Part shown: piece after piece, positions 47,141 to 59,769 of the stretch
Layout of the letters: each line of letters opens with the position of its first letter
How positions within the stretch are numbered: position 1 is the stretch's first letter
Source: Epiperipatus broadwayi
Lineage: Eukaryota; Onychophora; Udeonychophora; Euonychophora; Peripatidae
Direction: 5' to 3'
Assembly (NCBI GenBank): GCA_028023455.1
Contig: JAQFVV010000055.1
Coordinates: 5,982,030 to 6,046,029, forward strand
DNA length: 64,000 bases
Notes under the pieces: model-generated
Told to the model about the DNA's origin: nothing
The model's database searches: none
Seen by the model: the letters and a program-made list of their open reading frames with translations, nothing else
Made by a program: the position numbers and the translations under genes

Positions 47141-47659
47141 CATATATACAATTAATGCTCAGCTTATATTACGATAGCCAGCCAATCTTCATACTTTAAT
47201 GGACAGGTTCCGATCCACTCCACTCCACAAACTCTTCAGTCCATTTTATTGAAAATCTGATGATAAAACGCTCAGGTGCCAACCCTCTCATCCTACTCAT
47301 GATGAACATAAGTCACTCTAACCCCTCATGTATAAGACATAATCCATTTACAAACATATATAAGGGATGGGCAGACCTTACAGCCATTATATTTTAATAT
47401 ATGAATTTTTTCTACAGTACAGGCTTTTTCTAATTTATTATTTTGTAATTGAAAAACTAAAACAAACTGTGTTAAGAGTGCAAGAAACTTTGATACTAGT
47501 AATTCACTATTAATAAATGACCAATAAACATGAAGACATATGAGAATTGTCATGATCTGGCTAATTGAAGAGTCTTGGTTCAGCTAGTAATGCATTTTGG
47601 GGAACTATTCACCCTTTTTACAGGTATCTATTCATATAATGTGTGGTGAAAAATGGAGA

Positions 47660-47703
47660 TTTTAAAATATATTGTGCCCTTATCTATAGGTCATAATAAG
47701 GTA
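47660..47703 (+). repeat. Left end of a second copy of the 4.6-kb repeat
   Basis: tattgtgcccttatctatag and gtcataataaggta are identical to 20300-20335. The match stops at the N gap. Confidence 0.85.
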
Positions 47704-48203
47704 NNNNNNNNNNNNNNNNNNNNNNNNNNNNNNNNNNNNNNNNNNNNNNNNNNNNNNNNNNNNNNNNNNNNNNNNNNNNNNNNNNNNNNNNNNNNNNNNN
47801 NNNNNNNNNNNNNNNNNNNNNNNNNNNNNNNNNNNNNNNNNNNNNNNNNNNNNNNNNNNNNNNNNNNNNNNNNNNNNNNNNNNNNNNNNNNNNNNNNNNN
47901 NNNNNNNNNNNNNNNNNNNNNNNNNNNNNNNNNNNNNNNNNNNNNNNNNNNNNNNNNNNNNNNNNNNNNNNNNNNNNNNNNNNNNNNNNNNNNNNNNNNN
48001 NNNNNNNNNNNNNNNNNNNNNNNNNNNNNNNNNNNNNNNNNNNNNNNNNNNNNNNNNNNNNNNNNNNNNNNNNNNNNNNNNNNNNNNNNNNNNNNNNNNN
48101 NNNNNNNNNNNNNNNNNNNNNNNNNNNNNNNNNNNNNNNNNNNNNNNNNNNNNNNNNNNNNNNNNNNNNNNNNNNNNNNNNNNNNNNNNNNNNNNNNNNN
48201 NNN
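47704..48203. other. Assembly gap (500 N)
   Basis: Exactly 500 N. The two apparent long ORFs across it are artefacts of translating N. Flanks match the two ends of the element at 20301-24945, so the missing DNA is probably another copy of it, of unknown true length. Confidence 0.99.
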
Positions 48204-48240
48204 GGGAGAGAATGCACAGGGGGAGGTTAGAATATATAAA
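48204..48240 (+). repeat. Right end of a second copy of the 4.6-kb repeat
   Basis: gagaatgcacagggggaggt and tagaatatata correspond to gagaatgcgcggggggaggt and tagaatatata at 24915-24945 with two or three substitutions. Confidence 0.75.
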
Positions 48241-48569
48241 CAAAAAAAATAGCCTAAACAAACCGACCTTCAGCAAAAAAAAACAAAACAAGAGGGATAA
48301 ATTCTTGTCAGACTAGTCCCTGACAATGGGTGTGATATTCCATTTTTGTTTTACTCTCTAGCTAAGAGTTGTTAGATACTTCAAGTAAAGACCCACAAAT
48401 GAACGGCTATTATTTGTTTAAGCTTGCTTAAAACCCTCAGTTCTGGATTTATAATGTGTGTGTATATATATATGTCATCAGCCTCTTGCATGCATGTGTG
48501 TATATATGTATAATAATAATATTAACAATAATTTCAAATTTTCCACAATTTTTCAAGCAGCTATGTCTG

Positions 48570-48700
48570 ATAAACCAATCTCTGCTGGGCAAGTTTCTGT
48601 CAAAAGCCAAATATCATCAACAGCCTGGAAAATAGATGAGACTTCAAACCTAGCAATGCAACTCTGCCTAATTTGAATTGCAATGTTCAAATTGATATAA
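48570..48700 (-). repeat. Family H repeat, copy 3
   Basis: gataaaccaatctctgctgg, gcaagtttctgtcaaaagcc, aatatcatcaacagcctgg, then gcaatgcaactctg match 28225-28345. The core is degenerate (minus: CTGTTGATGA ... GAAAC). Confidence 0.55.
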
Positions 48701-50743
48701 AGGTTTGAATATAAATTTTAGCATGAACATTTCTATAGGGGGAAAAGAAATAATAATAATAATTGAATGTTTTAATTGCTTTGGAATTTATAAAAAGTTT
48801 GAACAATGGAAGTAAAAGAACCAAGATTAAACCAAGGCCCTTAAGATTCAGAGATTGACATTGTGACACTGCATTAAACTATTCAAGACAGTGCATAAGT
48901 AATTATTTATATATGTAACCAATTAAATTATTTCCAGAAGTATCTAAATTGCAATCTCTACCCCCACAAGCTACAAGACCTTCTGGAAAAAAAACCCAGC
49001 AGATTGATACCCCCCCCCCCCATCACTATATATATATCTTAAAAAAATCCCCAATGATTAGGTATGCTAAAAGTTCAAATGCCTGAGTCATCTCACTGGA
49101 AACTGTAGTCTGACTTTTAAATATCATCATTACATACTGGATGGTATACTTGAATATGTTCATATTCAAGTACCCTCATCACATTAATTAAATTGAAAAA
49201 CATCTCTTAAAGGGTGGAGATGATTTATCCAAATTATGAAATATTACCTATCATTTTTTAAAATAATTTAATTACATATATGTGATCTTGAACATATTCA
49301 AGATTTAAAACCTTACAGAGTTTAAAATAGTAAGTCAGGCTATCACTTCTGATAGAGAGACTCGGGTGTTTAAATCTAGCATATCATATGATTAGAGGTT
49401 TTCCCTAAAAAGTCAGTCTGTTGTCTTTTTCAATAAATAATTTGATATTTTATGAGATAATGGAATGTAATTCAAGAGCATTGTCAATTGATTTGATGTT
49501 ATATTTTCCTTCTATGTGGTTTTTAATCATTTACATACACACTAACACATATAAACAGTAAGCAAATTTCATCACAATCTATATAAACTAAAAGCTTCCC
49601 GATTGTTAACCTCTATCCTGCTTGAAAATAACACACAGGACCTCTCGTGCTTGGCGTATAATTCAGCTAGGACATAACCTCATTATGTGTGCTAGAGGTT
49701 TAAATATCTGCCAACTATACTTAAAATCAGCCTATTAATTATTTACAAGTATTCTAGTTACATGTGCTATCTATTATATGTAAACAAATCTGGAAATATG
49801 TCAGTTCTAATGTGTACAGTGTTCATTATTTACCTGCGATAATACGCAACAAAATTGACAAATCACCCTGCACTATAAATACATTTTTTGATCCAAGTTA
49901 ACTAGTAAAATGCCAATGATGAATAATCTCGCTTTAACATCAAGTTAGTTAATTTACTATTACTAATATAAGACATATGGTTATTATTTTTACATGGACA
50001 ATTGGCATAGTTTCAGGCAGCTGATAACAGAGGGAGGATTTCAAAAATGCATATATATTGTAGAGTTATTAAACAATTTTTTTTATGTAATATGATGATC
50101 TAATAACAAACGATGAACTGTGATGGCAGATAACCCTTCTCCTGATTTGTATACATATATTATAAGGCGCATTAACCTATTCATTAATTATTACATACCC
50201 AAACGTATATATATATATGTACATATATATGTATATAATGTTCTATACAATAGTTTAAATAATAAATGCTATTATAATAAATTAGACACATTCTCATTTA
50301 GCATTTGACAAAAAGATAATAAGAAAGCAGTTCTTACAATATTGTCAAATGCTAAGTAAAAATGTGTATTATTTACTATAAAAGTATTTATCCCTTAAAT
50401 GATTGTACAGAACATTATATATATTCACATGTACACAGTGGATGCAAATACATCATTAAAAAAAAATTCTACAAATTGGAAAGTGTGATTCACTATATAA
50501 TTAAAATTTAATTAAAAAACAAACAAACCAATAACAAACCATAATCATAAGCATACTTAACTAACACGTCACTTAAAAAAACTTCCGGCATCTACTTAAT
50601 CATAACTGAAAAATATCTAAGAACTTACATGCAAAAATAATAGCCTATTCTAAATAAAAAAATACACACATAAAAGAGAGTTCAAAGAGATACTTAGCAT
50701 TTTGAATTTTAATTACACATTTAGATGACTGATATATTTTTAC

Positions 50744-50932
50744 CTTAGGCTTTCCCAGAATCCAGCAAGGTGGCTGTTTTAATGCCTTTGCTTCGGCACT
50801 CTCAGAGACATGAATAGCCCTCCAAAGGTTAGACATCGCTAAAATTAGACGAGGAAGATTACTAAGCAAACTTCTTCGAGCTTGAAGCAATGGATCTACC
50901 GAAGGACTAGATTCACGACTTCCCGACAAATC
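50744..50932 (-). CDS. DOP1: DOP1 exon
   Basis: 189 bp, exactly 63 codons, phase 0 at both ends. It begins DLSGSRESSPSVDPLLQARR, a serine-rich linker, continues into a hydrophobic helix (SLLSNLPRLILAMSNLWRAI) and ends CWILGKPK. In DOP1 proteins this WILG-x-PK tail is followed directly by AVKQ, which is how the next exon begins. Acceptor AG is at 50933-50934; donor GT at 50742-50743. Confidence 0.95.
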
Positions 50933-51879
50933 CTAATTAAAATATATATATATCATAAAATTTAAAATAAAATCTTACAATCACCCTACATCATTAAAAC
51001 ATAAAAAAATCAAAACGTAAAATATTATTTATTTCTTCAGAATACAACACTGTTATGTGATGGTAGTAGCAAAGTCAATATCTGCTACCAGAAAATTAAA
51101 ATGCTACTTGAGCACCATAAGGCTTTATATCTATTATACACACCTATATGCACAAATAATTTATTCCATATCAGATAAAACAATCTGTAGGATCCTCTCT
51201 AACAGACCCTCATAAATTACAAAAAAAAGCTGTACTCATTATGCCTATGACAATTTGGGTAATTTCCATTCTTCTTTTACCCTCTGCCTTAAAATAGTTT
51301 GATACCATTTATTGACCAATTACGTTTAATTAGTTGGTTTTGGCTATGGACTTGCTACCTGAAAGAAAAATCCAAAATCTTTTTAAAAAAAAATTTAAGT
51401 TTATTCGGCCTAAATTCAAAGTCACATATATTTACATATACAAATGCCCATAATTTATCTTACGTAGCATAATTATAGAATAAACACTGTTTTTATTACC
51501 GATGTCAATAAAATAAATATAAATTTGTAATCGTTATTTTATCTTCTTATGGATGACAATATTTTAGTGGCATAATTATTTGTAGAAATAATATTTCTGA
51601 AAGAAAACAAAGCTATAAAAGTGTAAGCCAAATAATATCTATGAATCTTGGAAAATCAATCGATTACTTTGGGATATTTCTCTATTAAAAAAAAAATCTC
51701 AATAAAAAATGTGAAAAAACCAATATCTCATTCAAGTAAGATTATGCTAAAAAAATTTAGCAGAAATTAGAGCTTTGCAATTCAAATTAGTAAGTTGAAT
51801 TCAGAAAGGATGGATAAATAATAGTTCTTAAGTTGATGCACATCAGTTAAATCAAAAAGCCAGTAAAATCAGACAAAAA

Positions 51880-52110
51880 TGGCCGACATGTGCTTTATTG
51901 ACTACAACAAAGCTTTTGACATAGTTGATAATTCTAAATTACGGAATGGTTTTAGAAAAATGGGCAGATAACAGCATCTCGCTATTCTTATAAAGATATT
52001 TTTTTTTTATGTGAAACTAGAAGTTATGGGCAAACAGGATTGATAAAACTGATTGATTTCACGTTGATAAAGGAATAAAGAGATGGGTTATTGCAACTAT
52101 CTAACTTGTA
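51880..52110 (+). mobile_element. RTE/BovB-like LINE reverse-transcriptase scrap
   Basis: Across frameshifts one reads MADMCFIDYNKAFDIVD, then LAILIKI, then ETRSYGQTGLIKLIDF. This matches the order CFIDY-x-KAFD-x-VD, HL-x-x-L-[IL], ATVRTG...DWF of RTE-type reverse transcriptases. It is short and inactive. Confidence 0.65.
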
Positions 52111-52584
52111 TTTAAATCCACAATGAGGAAATGCAAATTCAAGATTGAAAAAAAAAACTACATTAACAATCTTACATATACAGACGTTATTATTGCTATT
52201 CGGCAACAATAAGTCAATGCCAAAATCTGATAATCATACGAATGACATTTTATTTATTCATATTTTCATCATATTAAACAAAAGCAGTTTACAATTAATT
52301 AGCTCTCATACCCTAAGAAATGAAGTTTTATATCTACAAAATAACTTAAGACTTTCACCGTTTACAAAAATAAAAAAAGTGAAATGGGGAACTCATAAGA
52401 AGTTTTAGCACAGAAAATCAAGCACTAGGCTATAAACCATCGATCTTCGCCACTCCACTAATGCACTAAACTATTCAGAACATATGCATTTAGGAACAGT
52501 TCTGTTAATTCTAATCTAGAGCCATCTGGTGTAAGCATTAGTAATTAATGGATATTAGATGATAAGATTATTATATCAGCACCC

Positions 52585-52872
52585 CCAAACCAGTCTTGAC
52601 ATATGGTCACGGTCAGTAAGAATTTTGGGTATAATGCTGAAATCAAGGCAGGTAGGTATCTTTAGGTCCTAAATATTTACTTACAAAGACCATAAGCTAA
52701 AAACTTGTCTGATACTGTGAATATAATCCCCAGGCCAGTCTTGACTTATGGTCTCAGTCAGTAAGAATTTTGAATATAATGCTGAAATCAAGGTAGGTAT
52801 CTTTAAGTCCTAAATCTTTGCTTACAGAGCACCATAAACTAAAAACTAGTCTGGGACTGTGAATAAAATAGC
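52585..52872 (+). repeat. Tandem duplication, about 143-bp unit
   Basis: 52585-52727 and 52731-52872 share ccagtcttgac[at]tatggtc, cagtcagtaagaatttt, ataatgctgaaatcaagg, ggtatctttaagtcctaaat and actaaaaac[tt/at]gtctg, at roughly 90 % identity by eye. The tail resembles the GAAACTAGTCTGGG part of family B, so the unit is probably a diverged family B piece. Confidence 0.75.
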
Positions 52873-53339
52873 ACTGCCATCTAGTTTTCATTGATTAATC
52901 AAATTAACAATAGATGGTTTTTTAGTAAAGTGAAGAGATTTGCTCCTGAAAGTATTTGAAATGATGCTATTACTTTTTACATGACTGTAATCAATAGTAA
53001 TATCCCCCTACAAGGCTGGATAACAGCACACTTAAAAGATAAATATGGAGGTGTTCATTTGGAAAGTTAAAGAATAAAGTAAAAATAATGAAATTAGATT
53101 TAAATACAAAAAGAGAAAATTTAATGATAAAAATAGCAATTACTTTTTGCTATATCTGAGCGCGATCACTATGCTATAAATACAGCAATTGGTGCAACCT
53201 TAATTCAAACCTGAAATAAGCTTAAAAGAGGTAAACTGTCAGTGACACTAGTAATTCGTCTCTTTACGCTCAACATGTAAAGAAATATCTCTTCATTAAA
53301 AATTGAATATGAGAAAATTAAAGTAGTGTCTGCTGTGTT

Positions 53340-56300
53340 TTGCAGGAAAAGGGTTAATAGAGATTGCTAATAGTCTCTGTGAACCTGATACTCCTGAGAA
53401 TTATCCTTTTGATAAAATAAAAGATTGTTTGGTGAATTATTTTAATTCACATTCCCTTAGGCACATCGCCAGACTTCATTTCAGAAATTGCTGTCAGGGC
53501 AGAAATGATAAAATTAAACATTACAATATAGCTCTTCGTAATCTTGCAAAAAATTGTGTATATGGCTCATTTCTAGCTGAATCACTCCTTGAGCAATGTC
53601 TGTGGGGGATAAGCAGTGACAGTTTAAGATAACAGCTGTTAGCTGATAGTGAAATAAAATATAGCAAAGCTATAAAATGTGGCATAACTCAGGGATGCTT
53701 GAGCAATCAAGAAAATTTGTGAAAATAAAAGTCAGAGATAATGTACAAACGGACGTTTGTAAAACATATAAACCGGTATTTAGAAATTTTAAAAATAATA
53801 TTTATCTTTTTTTTGTTGCTAAAAAATTGGCCATAAAGCCAGTGACTGTTTTCACAAAAACGAACACTGCAAAATCTGTAACAAAAAGGGTACTTGGAAA
53901 AAATGTGTAAAAAAAAGAATAGATAAATCTAGTAAAGACAGCAACGCCTGTAAAGGGATATTAAATAGAAATAAAAATTAGTTAGCTAGCGAAAGACCAA
54001 ATCTGATAAAAATTATAATTCAGTTAAAGGTATGCTGCAAGCCTATATCTATGGAATTCAATAGCGGTAGCAATACATCTTTGATTGCAGTGCATGAATG
54101 GAGTTCTATAATTACTAAGTATAAAAAGCTATCAATAATCCAGAAAACTGACTTAAAAACTTTAGATGTTAATGGTAATACAATTAAAATCAAAAGACTA
54201 TTTAGTTAAAGTTCCTGTTAGTAAAAGGAACATTAAAACTTTTCATTTACCTCGGTATATAGTTTATGCTTCAATAAATCCATTAATCAGTCGCAATTAG
54301 TTCAAAAAACTGGGCACTAAATTTACATTAGTTAAAAAGATTGACATCGAGAGAAAGGTGGGAGAAAATTTTCCTAAATTGATTAGCAGGGAACCCAGAA
54401 AAATAAAAATCACCTCTGTGTCACTAGAGTTATTCCCGGAGGCAGTACCAATAATTTGCAAATCGAGAAAGATTCCATTTACTCAGAAAGAAAAGTGGAG
54501 GAAATTAATGAATTAGTTGAGAATGGCATATTAGAACCTACAGTGAAATCTGATTGGGCTACACCATTAGTAATAATTACTAAATGAAATGGTCAAATTT
54601 GTTTGTGTGAAGATTACCGCATAATCAGTAAATAAAGATATGAATAAATATTGCACACCCTGTCCCTAATTCTAGAGAATTAATTGGGTCATTGCAAAAT
54701 CTAATTTTTTAACTAAATTACATCTTAACTTGGCATTCCACCAGATACCGGTGACAAACAGCTTCAGAAATACTAACATTAACCACTCACGTAGGGTTAT
54801 TCAGGTATAACAGAAAATGGACTGGACGAATTTGGAGCAAAATTGAACATCTAAAAATGTATCTGGAAGGTGAGCAAAAAAGCATATAATTACAAATAAG
54901 AATGTATCTCCTCCCAAAAAAAATCACAGCTGTAGCTGAAGCCCCAAGGTTAAACAATTATAAGCTTTTTGAGATCTTAGTAAATTATTTTGAGAAATTT
55001 TTTAAAGGGCAAAGCTCATGTAGCCAGACACTTATATAATTTATTGAGAAAGAACCAGAAACGAAACTGGGAATCAGCATAACCTCAAGCATTTTTGCAT
55101 ACCAAATCACTATTCACTTTGAATAAAGTACTTGTTCATTATAATAATGATTTGGACATTATGCTTACAAGATGATGCAATAATATGTTACCCAGCACAT
55201 TCAGGTAAAATACTGATTGCGTATATTTCACACACCTTGTTTAAAGCTGAAAAGAATTACAGTCAGCTGATCAAAAAAAAGCTCTTAGTATATTGTTTGG
55301 AAATCCTAAATTTCATCAATATTTATAAGGCCTCATATTCACTATTATAATGGACCATATCCTTTACTGATAATTTTTGGAAGCAAACAAGTTCCCAAGC
55401 ATTTTAGCCCTCAGTGGCTATGATTATACATTAGAATATAGAAAGGGAAACAAATTTGACATGCCGATATGCTATCCCATATGCCAGACGAGACTGAGAG
55501 CGATGTAAAAAAATTCAAATCAATTATATAAATGTGCTAAAATCAGACGTACTTAATAGAAAAACAGTAGCGATTAGACAAAGGCACATGAGGGTTATCA
55601 GTGGATTATAAGCCAAATCTGAGTAAGATGGCCTTATAAACATCCAAAATTTCTCCATAAAAAATTATGGAATGCCCATGATAAATTATCAGTATGCAAA
55701 GGCTATATTCTGATGTGCAATCATGTACTAATACCAGTTAAGGATAGAGATTTAATTCTGCAATTACTGCATGAAGGTCACCCAGATATAGTCAGAGCAA
55801 AAGCTTTTGCCCATAGCTATGTATGCTGTGATATTGAGAAATTTCATTAAAAAATCCAATAATTGTCAAATGTGCTAGAATGTTGTCTAAAACTTTTGAG
55901 GCATGGCCAGAAGCATTAGGACCATGACAAGACATCCATGCAGAACATGCGGGCCCATTTAAGGGACATTTATTTTTTGTGGTAATCGATGCACACTCAA
56001 AATACAAATTAATTAAGAGTACTAGTTCTGATGAGACAATTACAAATTTACATGAAATTTTTTCATATCACGGCTTTCCTGAAAACTTCAATTTCTGACA
56101 GCGGAACCGGTTTCACATCAAAAGTTTAGAAAGAGTACGAAAGAGTGGAGAATAAAACACATACTCATGCCCCCTACCACTTTCAATCTAATGGTTTGGC
56201 AGAAAAAGCTATCCAAAATTTTAAAGTATCAATAAATAAATTGGGAAAAATGAAAATACAAGAATCAAGTTTATACTGCACTTTTGTATCAGTACTTGAT

Positions 56301-56460
56301 TTCAACTGCTAAAACAGGAAAATCACCTGCGGAATTATATTTATGCTGCAAGTTGCATATCAAATTGTCAAATATAATACCTAGTGAGGAATACATTAAA
56401 CAAAAACATACCACACATAAGTTCGTGCCAGGTGAACAAGTGTGGGCAAAAATAACCTAA
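53340..56460 (+). mobile_element. Decayed Ty3/gypsy LTR retrotransposon interior
   Basis: Broken frames appear in canonical order. Gag: about 53345-53680 (IARLHFRNC, LEQCLWGISSDSLR). Nucleocapsid zinc knuckles: about 53815-53910 (KIGHKASDCF and CKICNKKG). Aspartic protease: about 54046-54200, reading MEFNSGSNTSLI, so the catalytic Asp is Asn. Reverse transcriptase: about 54450-54750 (DWATPLVIITK, EDYRII, TKLHLNLAFHQIPV). RNase H and its upstream connection: about 55180-55500 (AYISHTLFKAEKNYSQL; LSGYDYTLEYRKGNKF). Integrase: about 55740-56450 (LHEGHPDIVRAKAFAHSYV; HLFFVVIDAHSKYKL). Many stops and frameshifts and a missing YxDD segment make it dead. No LTRs could be recognised on either side. 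Confidence 0.88.
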
Positions 56461-56831
56461 ATAAATTTTGAACAAAAGCAATAGTAAAGTGACATCTGTC
56501 GAAACAAGTTGTAATGGTTTGCACAAATGAAGAAATTATTATGAAAACACATTAATCAACTGCGAAAAGATGAGAGTGAAGATGTAATACCATCGTTATT
56601 TAATGAAACTGATTGTGACCCGGAAGATCAATCTGCAGAACACTCGAGCTGACCCAGATTAAAAAGTTAAAAGGAAGAATGGGTAGCAGAAGAGACTAAC
56701 ACAAAAGAAGCTGACAATACCTGATTGGGTTAAAAGAAAAATAAAAAAAAAACAGTTATCTTCGTGATTTTATTCTGAGTTCAGAAAAAATGTAAATCTG
56801 AAGTTGGGGAAAATATACTATGTTTATATGT

Positions 56832-57476
56832 TTAGTGCTTTTCTGAAGGTTTGTGATGATGGTGTTCTAGCTGTATTTTTATATTGGACTATTTCCATCA
56901 TCTAATGTGTGTGTTGAATGTCTTTAGAAAAGTTTAATTTTAGTTAAATATTCCAAATGCATTCAACTGTTAGTAATATCACAGCAAACAGGTTAGTATA
57001 TGCACCAACTGTTAGTAATATCACAGCAAACAAATGTTAGTAATATCATAGCAAACAGGTTAGTATATGCACTAACTGTTAGTAATATCACAGCAAACAA
57101 ATGTTAGTAATATCACAGCAAACAGGTTAATATATGCATCAACTGTTAGTAACATCACAGCAAAAAAATGTTAGTAATATCACAGCAAACAGGTTAGTAT
57201 ATGCACTAACTGTTAGTAACCTGTTTGCTGTGATATTACTAACAGTTAGTTCATACACTAACCTGTTTGCTGTGATATACTTATCTGTTTGCTATGATAT
57301 CACTAACAGTTGTTTGCTGTGATATTAACAGTTAGTGCATATACTAACCTGTTTGCTGTGATATTACTAACAGTTGAATGCATTTGGAATATTTAACTAA
57401 AATTAAACTTTTCTAAAGACATTCAACACACATATTAGATGATGGAAATAGTCCAATATATAAAAAAAAAATACAG
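56832..57476. mobile_element. Family E palindrome with tandem core repeats and a 14-bp target-site duplication
   Basis: Left arm 56835-57000 and right arm 57330-57476 are inverted complements (gatgatggtgttctagctgt, ctttagaaaagtttaatttt, ccaaatgcattcaactgtta). The centre consists of about eight short repeats of gttagtaatatcacagcaaa with caggttagtatatgcac, direct up to about 57210 and inverted after. Flanks ctatgtttatatgt at 56818-56831 and 57477-57490 form a likely target-site duplication. Unlike the other family E copies it lacks the tRNA-like modules and the hammerhead-like core. Confidence 0.8.
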
Positions 57477-57776
57477 CTATGTTTATATGTGTATGCTAAA
57501 ATACATACACTCATAAAGCTTGAAAAACAGAATAAACAATTGCGTGTTGAAATACATACAAATTTAAAGTTAAAAAATAGGTTAATAATTGTAAAAGAAA
57601 GTAAAATTAAAACTTATCGAATCATTAGATAAAACAATTGCAGTTTTTTAATTATAACCTGAGAAAACAAATTAACTCATGGAATTCCATCAAAAATTAA
57701 TTAATAAATAACAATTAAAACAGAGAGTTTACTTATATAGATATGAGATAATAAAAAATATTAGATAATGTCAATA

Positions 57777-58206
57777 AGATCTAAGTGACTCAACCAATTA
57801 GAACAGGAGTTCTAATAATCAATTGTGAAGAATTGGTTTAGGAAAGAACCAAGGGATACTTGCTAGTAGAAGCTACAAGTGTGCAGGTATAATTGCAACA
57901 ACGATTTTGGATGTCATCATGTATTGGCCTTAATAGCTAATATTGGGGCGAGTCTTGCCTCTGAACATATCAATGTAAGTCTAGGAACTTACAACAAATC
58001 TGCGTTAGACAACGTTAGCAGGATCTAAGTGACCCAACCTATTAGAACAGGAGTTCTAATAATTAATTGTGAAGACTAGTCTAAGCTACAAGCATACAGA
58101 TGTACTTGCAATGATGTTCGTAATCGTCATGTATTGGCCTTAATAGCTAATATTGTGGAGAGATTTGCCTCCGAACGAATCAAAGCAAGTCTAGGAACTT
58201 ACAACA
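57777..58206 (+). repeat. Tandem duplication, about 190-230-bp units
   Basis: 57777-58004 and 58020-58206 share gatctaagtgac[tc]caacc, attagaacaggagttctaat, tgtattggccttaatagcta and aagtctaggaacttacaaca. The second unit lacks about 40 bp near its middle. No coding pattern. Confidence 0.8.
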
Positions 58207-59400
58207 GGTCACCCTGGCCTTTATTATGATTTGAGAATGCCTTCCATAATGTAAGTATTTATGCTGCCTACAATTTGTTAACATATATATATATACCCTA
58301 TTAATATTCTTATGTTTATACTATTTATGCATTAAACTATAATCCCAAGTTGCTGCTGTATTATGATTTATACTAGGTGAAATTTATATAAGCCTATGTC
58401 TGTTTGGTAGTATATTAGAGATCACTCCCAGACATGGCACTTTTAAAACAGTTAGTGAAGATGTAGAAGTATTCGACAGTTTACATTTCCCTTGGATTGT
58501 TCGTCAGAAACAAAAGATTCAGTAAGTCAAGAGATTTCATCACAGATGAACAGAGTGAATTTCTCAGGAAACTTAATGTTTGAGCACTAACGCTTCAATC
58601 CAGAAAAGTTTATCTCCTAAGCTCACAATTCCACTATTAAACAACATAGAAATGAATTCATGCTATGATATTTTCTTGGACTTACTATGAATATGAAAAT
58701 TAGACATTGAAGTGAAAAGTAAAATACTAATTATTTTGAAATGTGGCACTAAGGTTATCTTTTAAAATAAAATGAATAAGAAGATACTTTAAACAATTAA
58801 ATCTGAACTTTCATCATTTGATAGGCTCAAATAAGCAGGTTGAGGATCAGAGAAAACAAATTACTTTTGAAAAATTACATTCACATGATCTCAAGAAATA
58901 AATTTTGGCTAACTACTTTCAAACTTAAACATTTAATTCATACTATAATGTTAAGCATTGATGTAAAAAAAACATCTAAAATTTTAAATTAAAAATATTT
59001 GATTTAATAAATAAAAAATAATTCTGAAGAACAATAAGTAATAGAATTCACTCTTTTTTAAATTTCCAGAAAAGCAAAGTGTCCCTTTCCCCATCTGTCC
59101 ATTTAAATGCTTATATAAAAAAAAAAACCTTCAAACAATTAGATATGATTTCTCTAATTTAAAAATAAAAAAAATAACTTTGTAAAATTTCTAAAGTCAG
59201 CAATTTTAAGTTCTAACCCTACATATTGTGTATGATTTTAAAATTCTTCTTAGGATACATATATGCTACTTGTTCACATAAGGCTTTATGCATATACCTA
59301 TATATATATATTACCACAATAAGAACAAATATTGAATGGGGTCTGTTGCTTGGGAGTTCATATGAAATTAGAAAAACAAAAGTGAAAAGTTGATCACAAT

Positions 59401-59510
59401 CCACGAATGTTGACTTATATTAGAGTTCTCTATTCCAAACCATGTAGAGCTAAATCCACGAATGTTGACTTATATTAGAGTTCTCTATTCCAAACCATGT
59501 AGAGCTATAT
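59401..59510 (+). repeat. Tandem pair of a 55-bp unit
   Basis: The unit starting ccacgaatgttgacttatat and ending catgtagagctaaat is present at 59401-59455 and again at 59456-59508 without visible differences until its last bases. Confidence 0.9.
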
Positions 59511-59769
59511 ACTCAGTCAACTGATTAGGTATATATTTCAAGATTTATGATTTCACTTAAATGCATTAAAAGATTTCATCTTTTTTTAAAAAATTTTTTT
59601 TAGAATAAAATACAATATCAACTTTATTAATTATAAAATTGCTAATTATAGTTTATGCATTTGTTTATTAATTAGTTTTGATATCTTTCTTAATGTGCTT
59701 AATTCTTTATAAAACTGTATCTTAGGTGTGTATACATATTGTAAATACATGTTGAAAATCATAATTTTT

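Larger units (their letters stand above)
40189..50743 (-). other. DOP1 intron, 10.6 kb
   Basis: Contains tRNA-like family D copies (40680-40830, 42290-42440), a family B-like element (41568-42150), an inverted repeat with hammerhead-like cores (44811-45090), a small hairpin (46155-46251), a family F copy (46985-47140), the N gap with flanking repeat ends (47660-48240) and a family H copy (48570-48700). 43240-44800 is G-poor on the plus strand and may hide a very old minus-strand retroelement, but I find no clear motif. 48710-50740 shows no gene. Confidence 0.75.

Noticed and set aside
47653-48291. Long ORFs of about 177-203 codons on both strands near 47.7-48.3 kb
   Set aside because: They run through 500 N; the sequence is unknown and the frames are artefacts.
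56900-57360. CRISPR-like array of short repeats
   Set aside because: The repeats lack unique spacers of constant length, flip orientation, and sit in an animal intron inside a transposable element.
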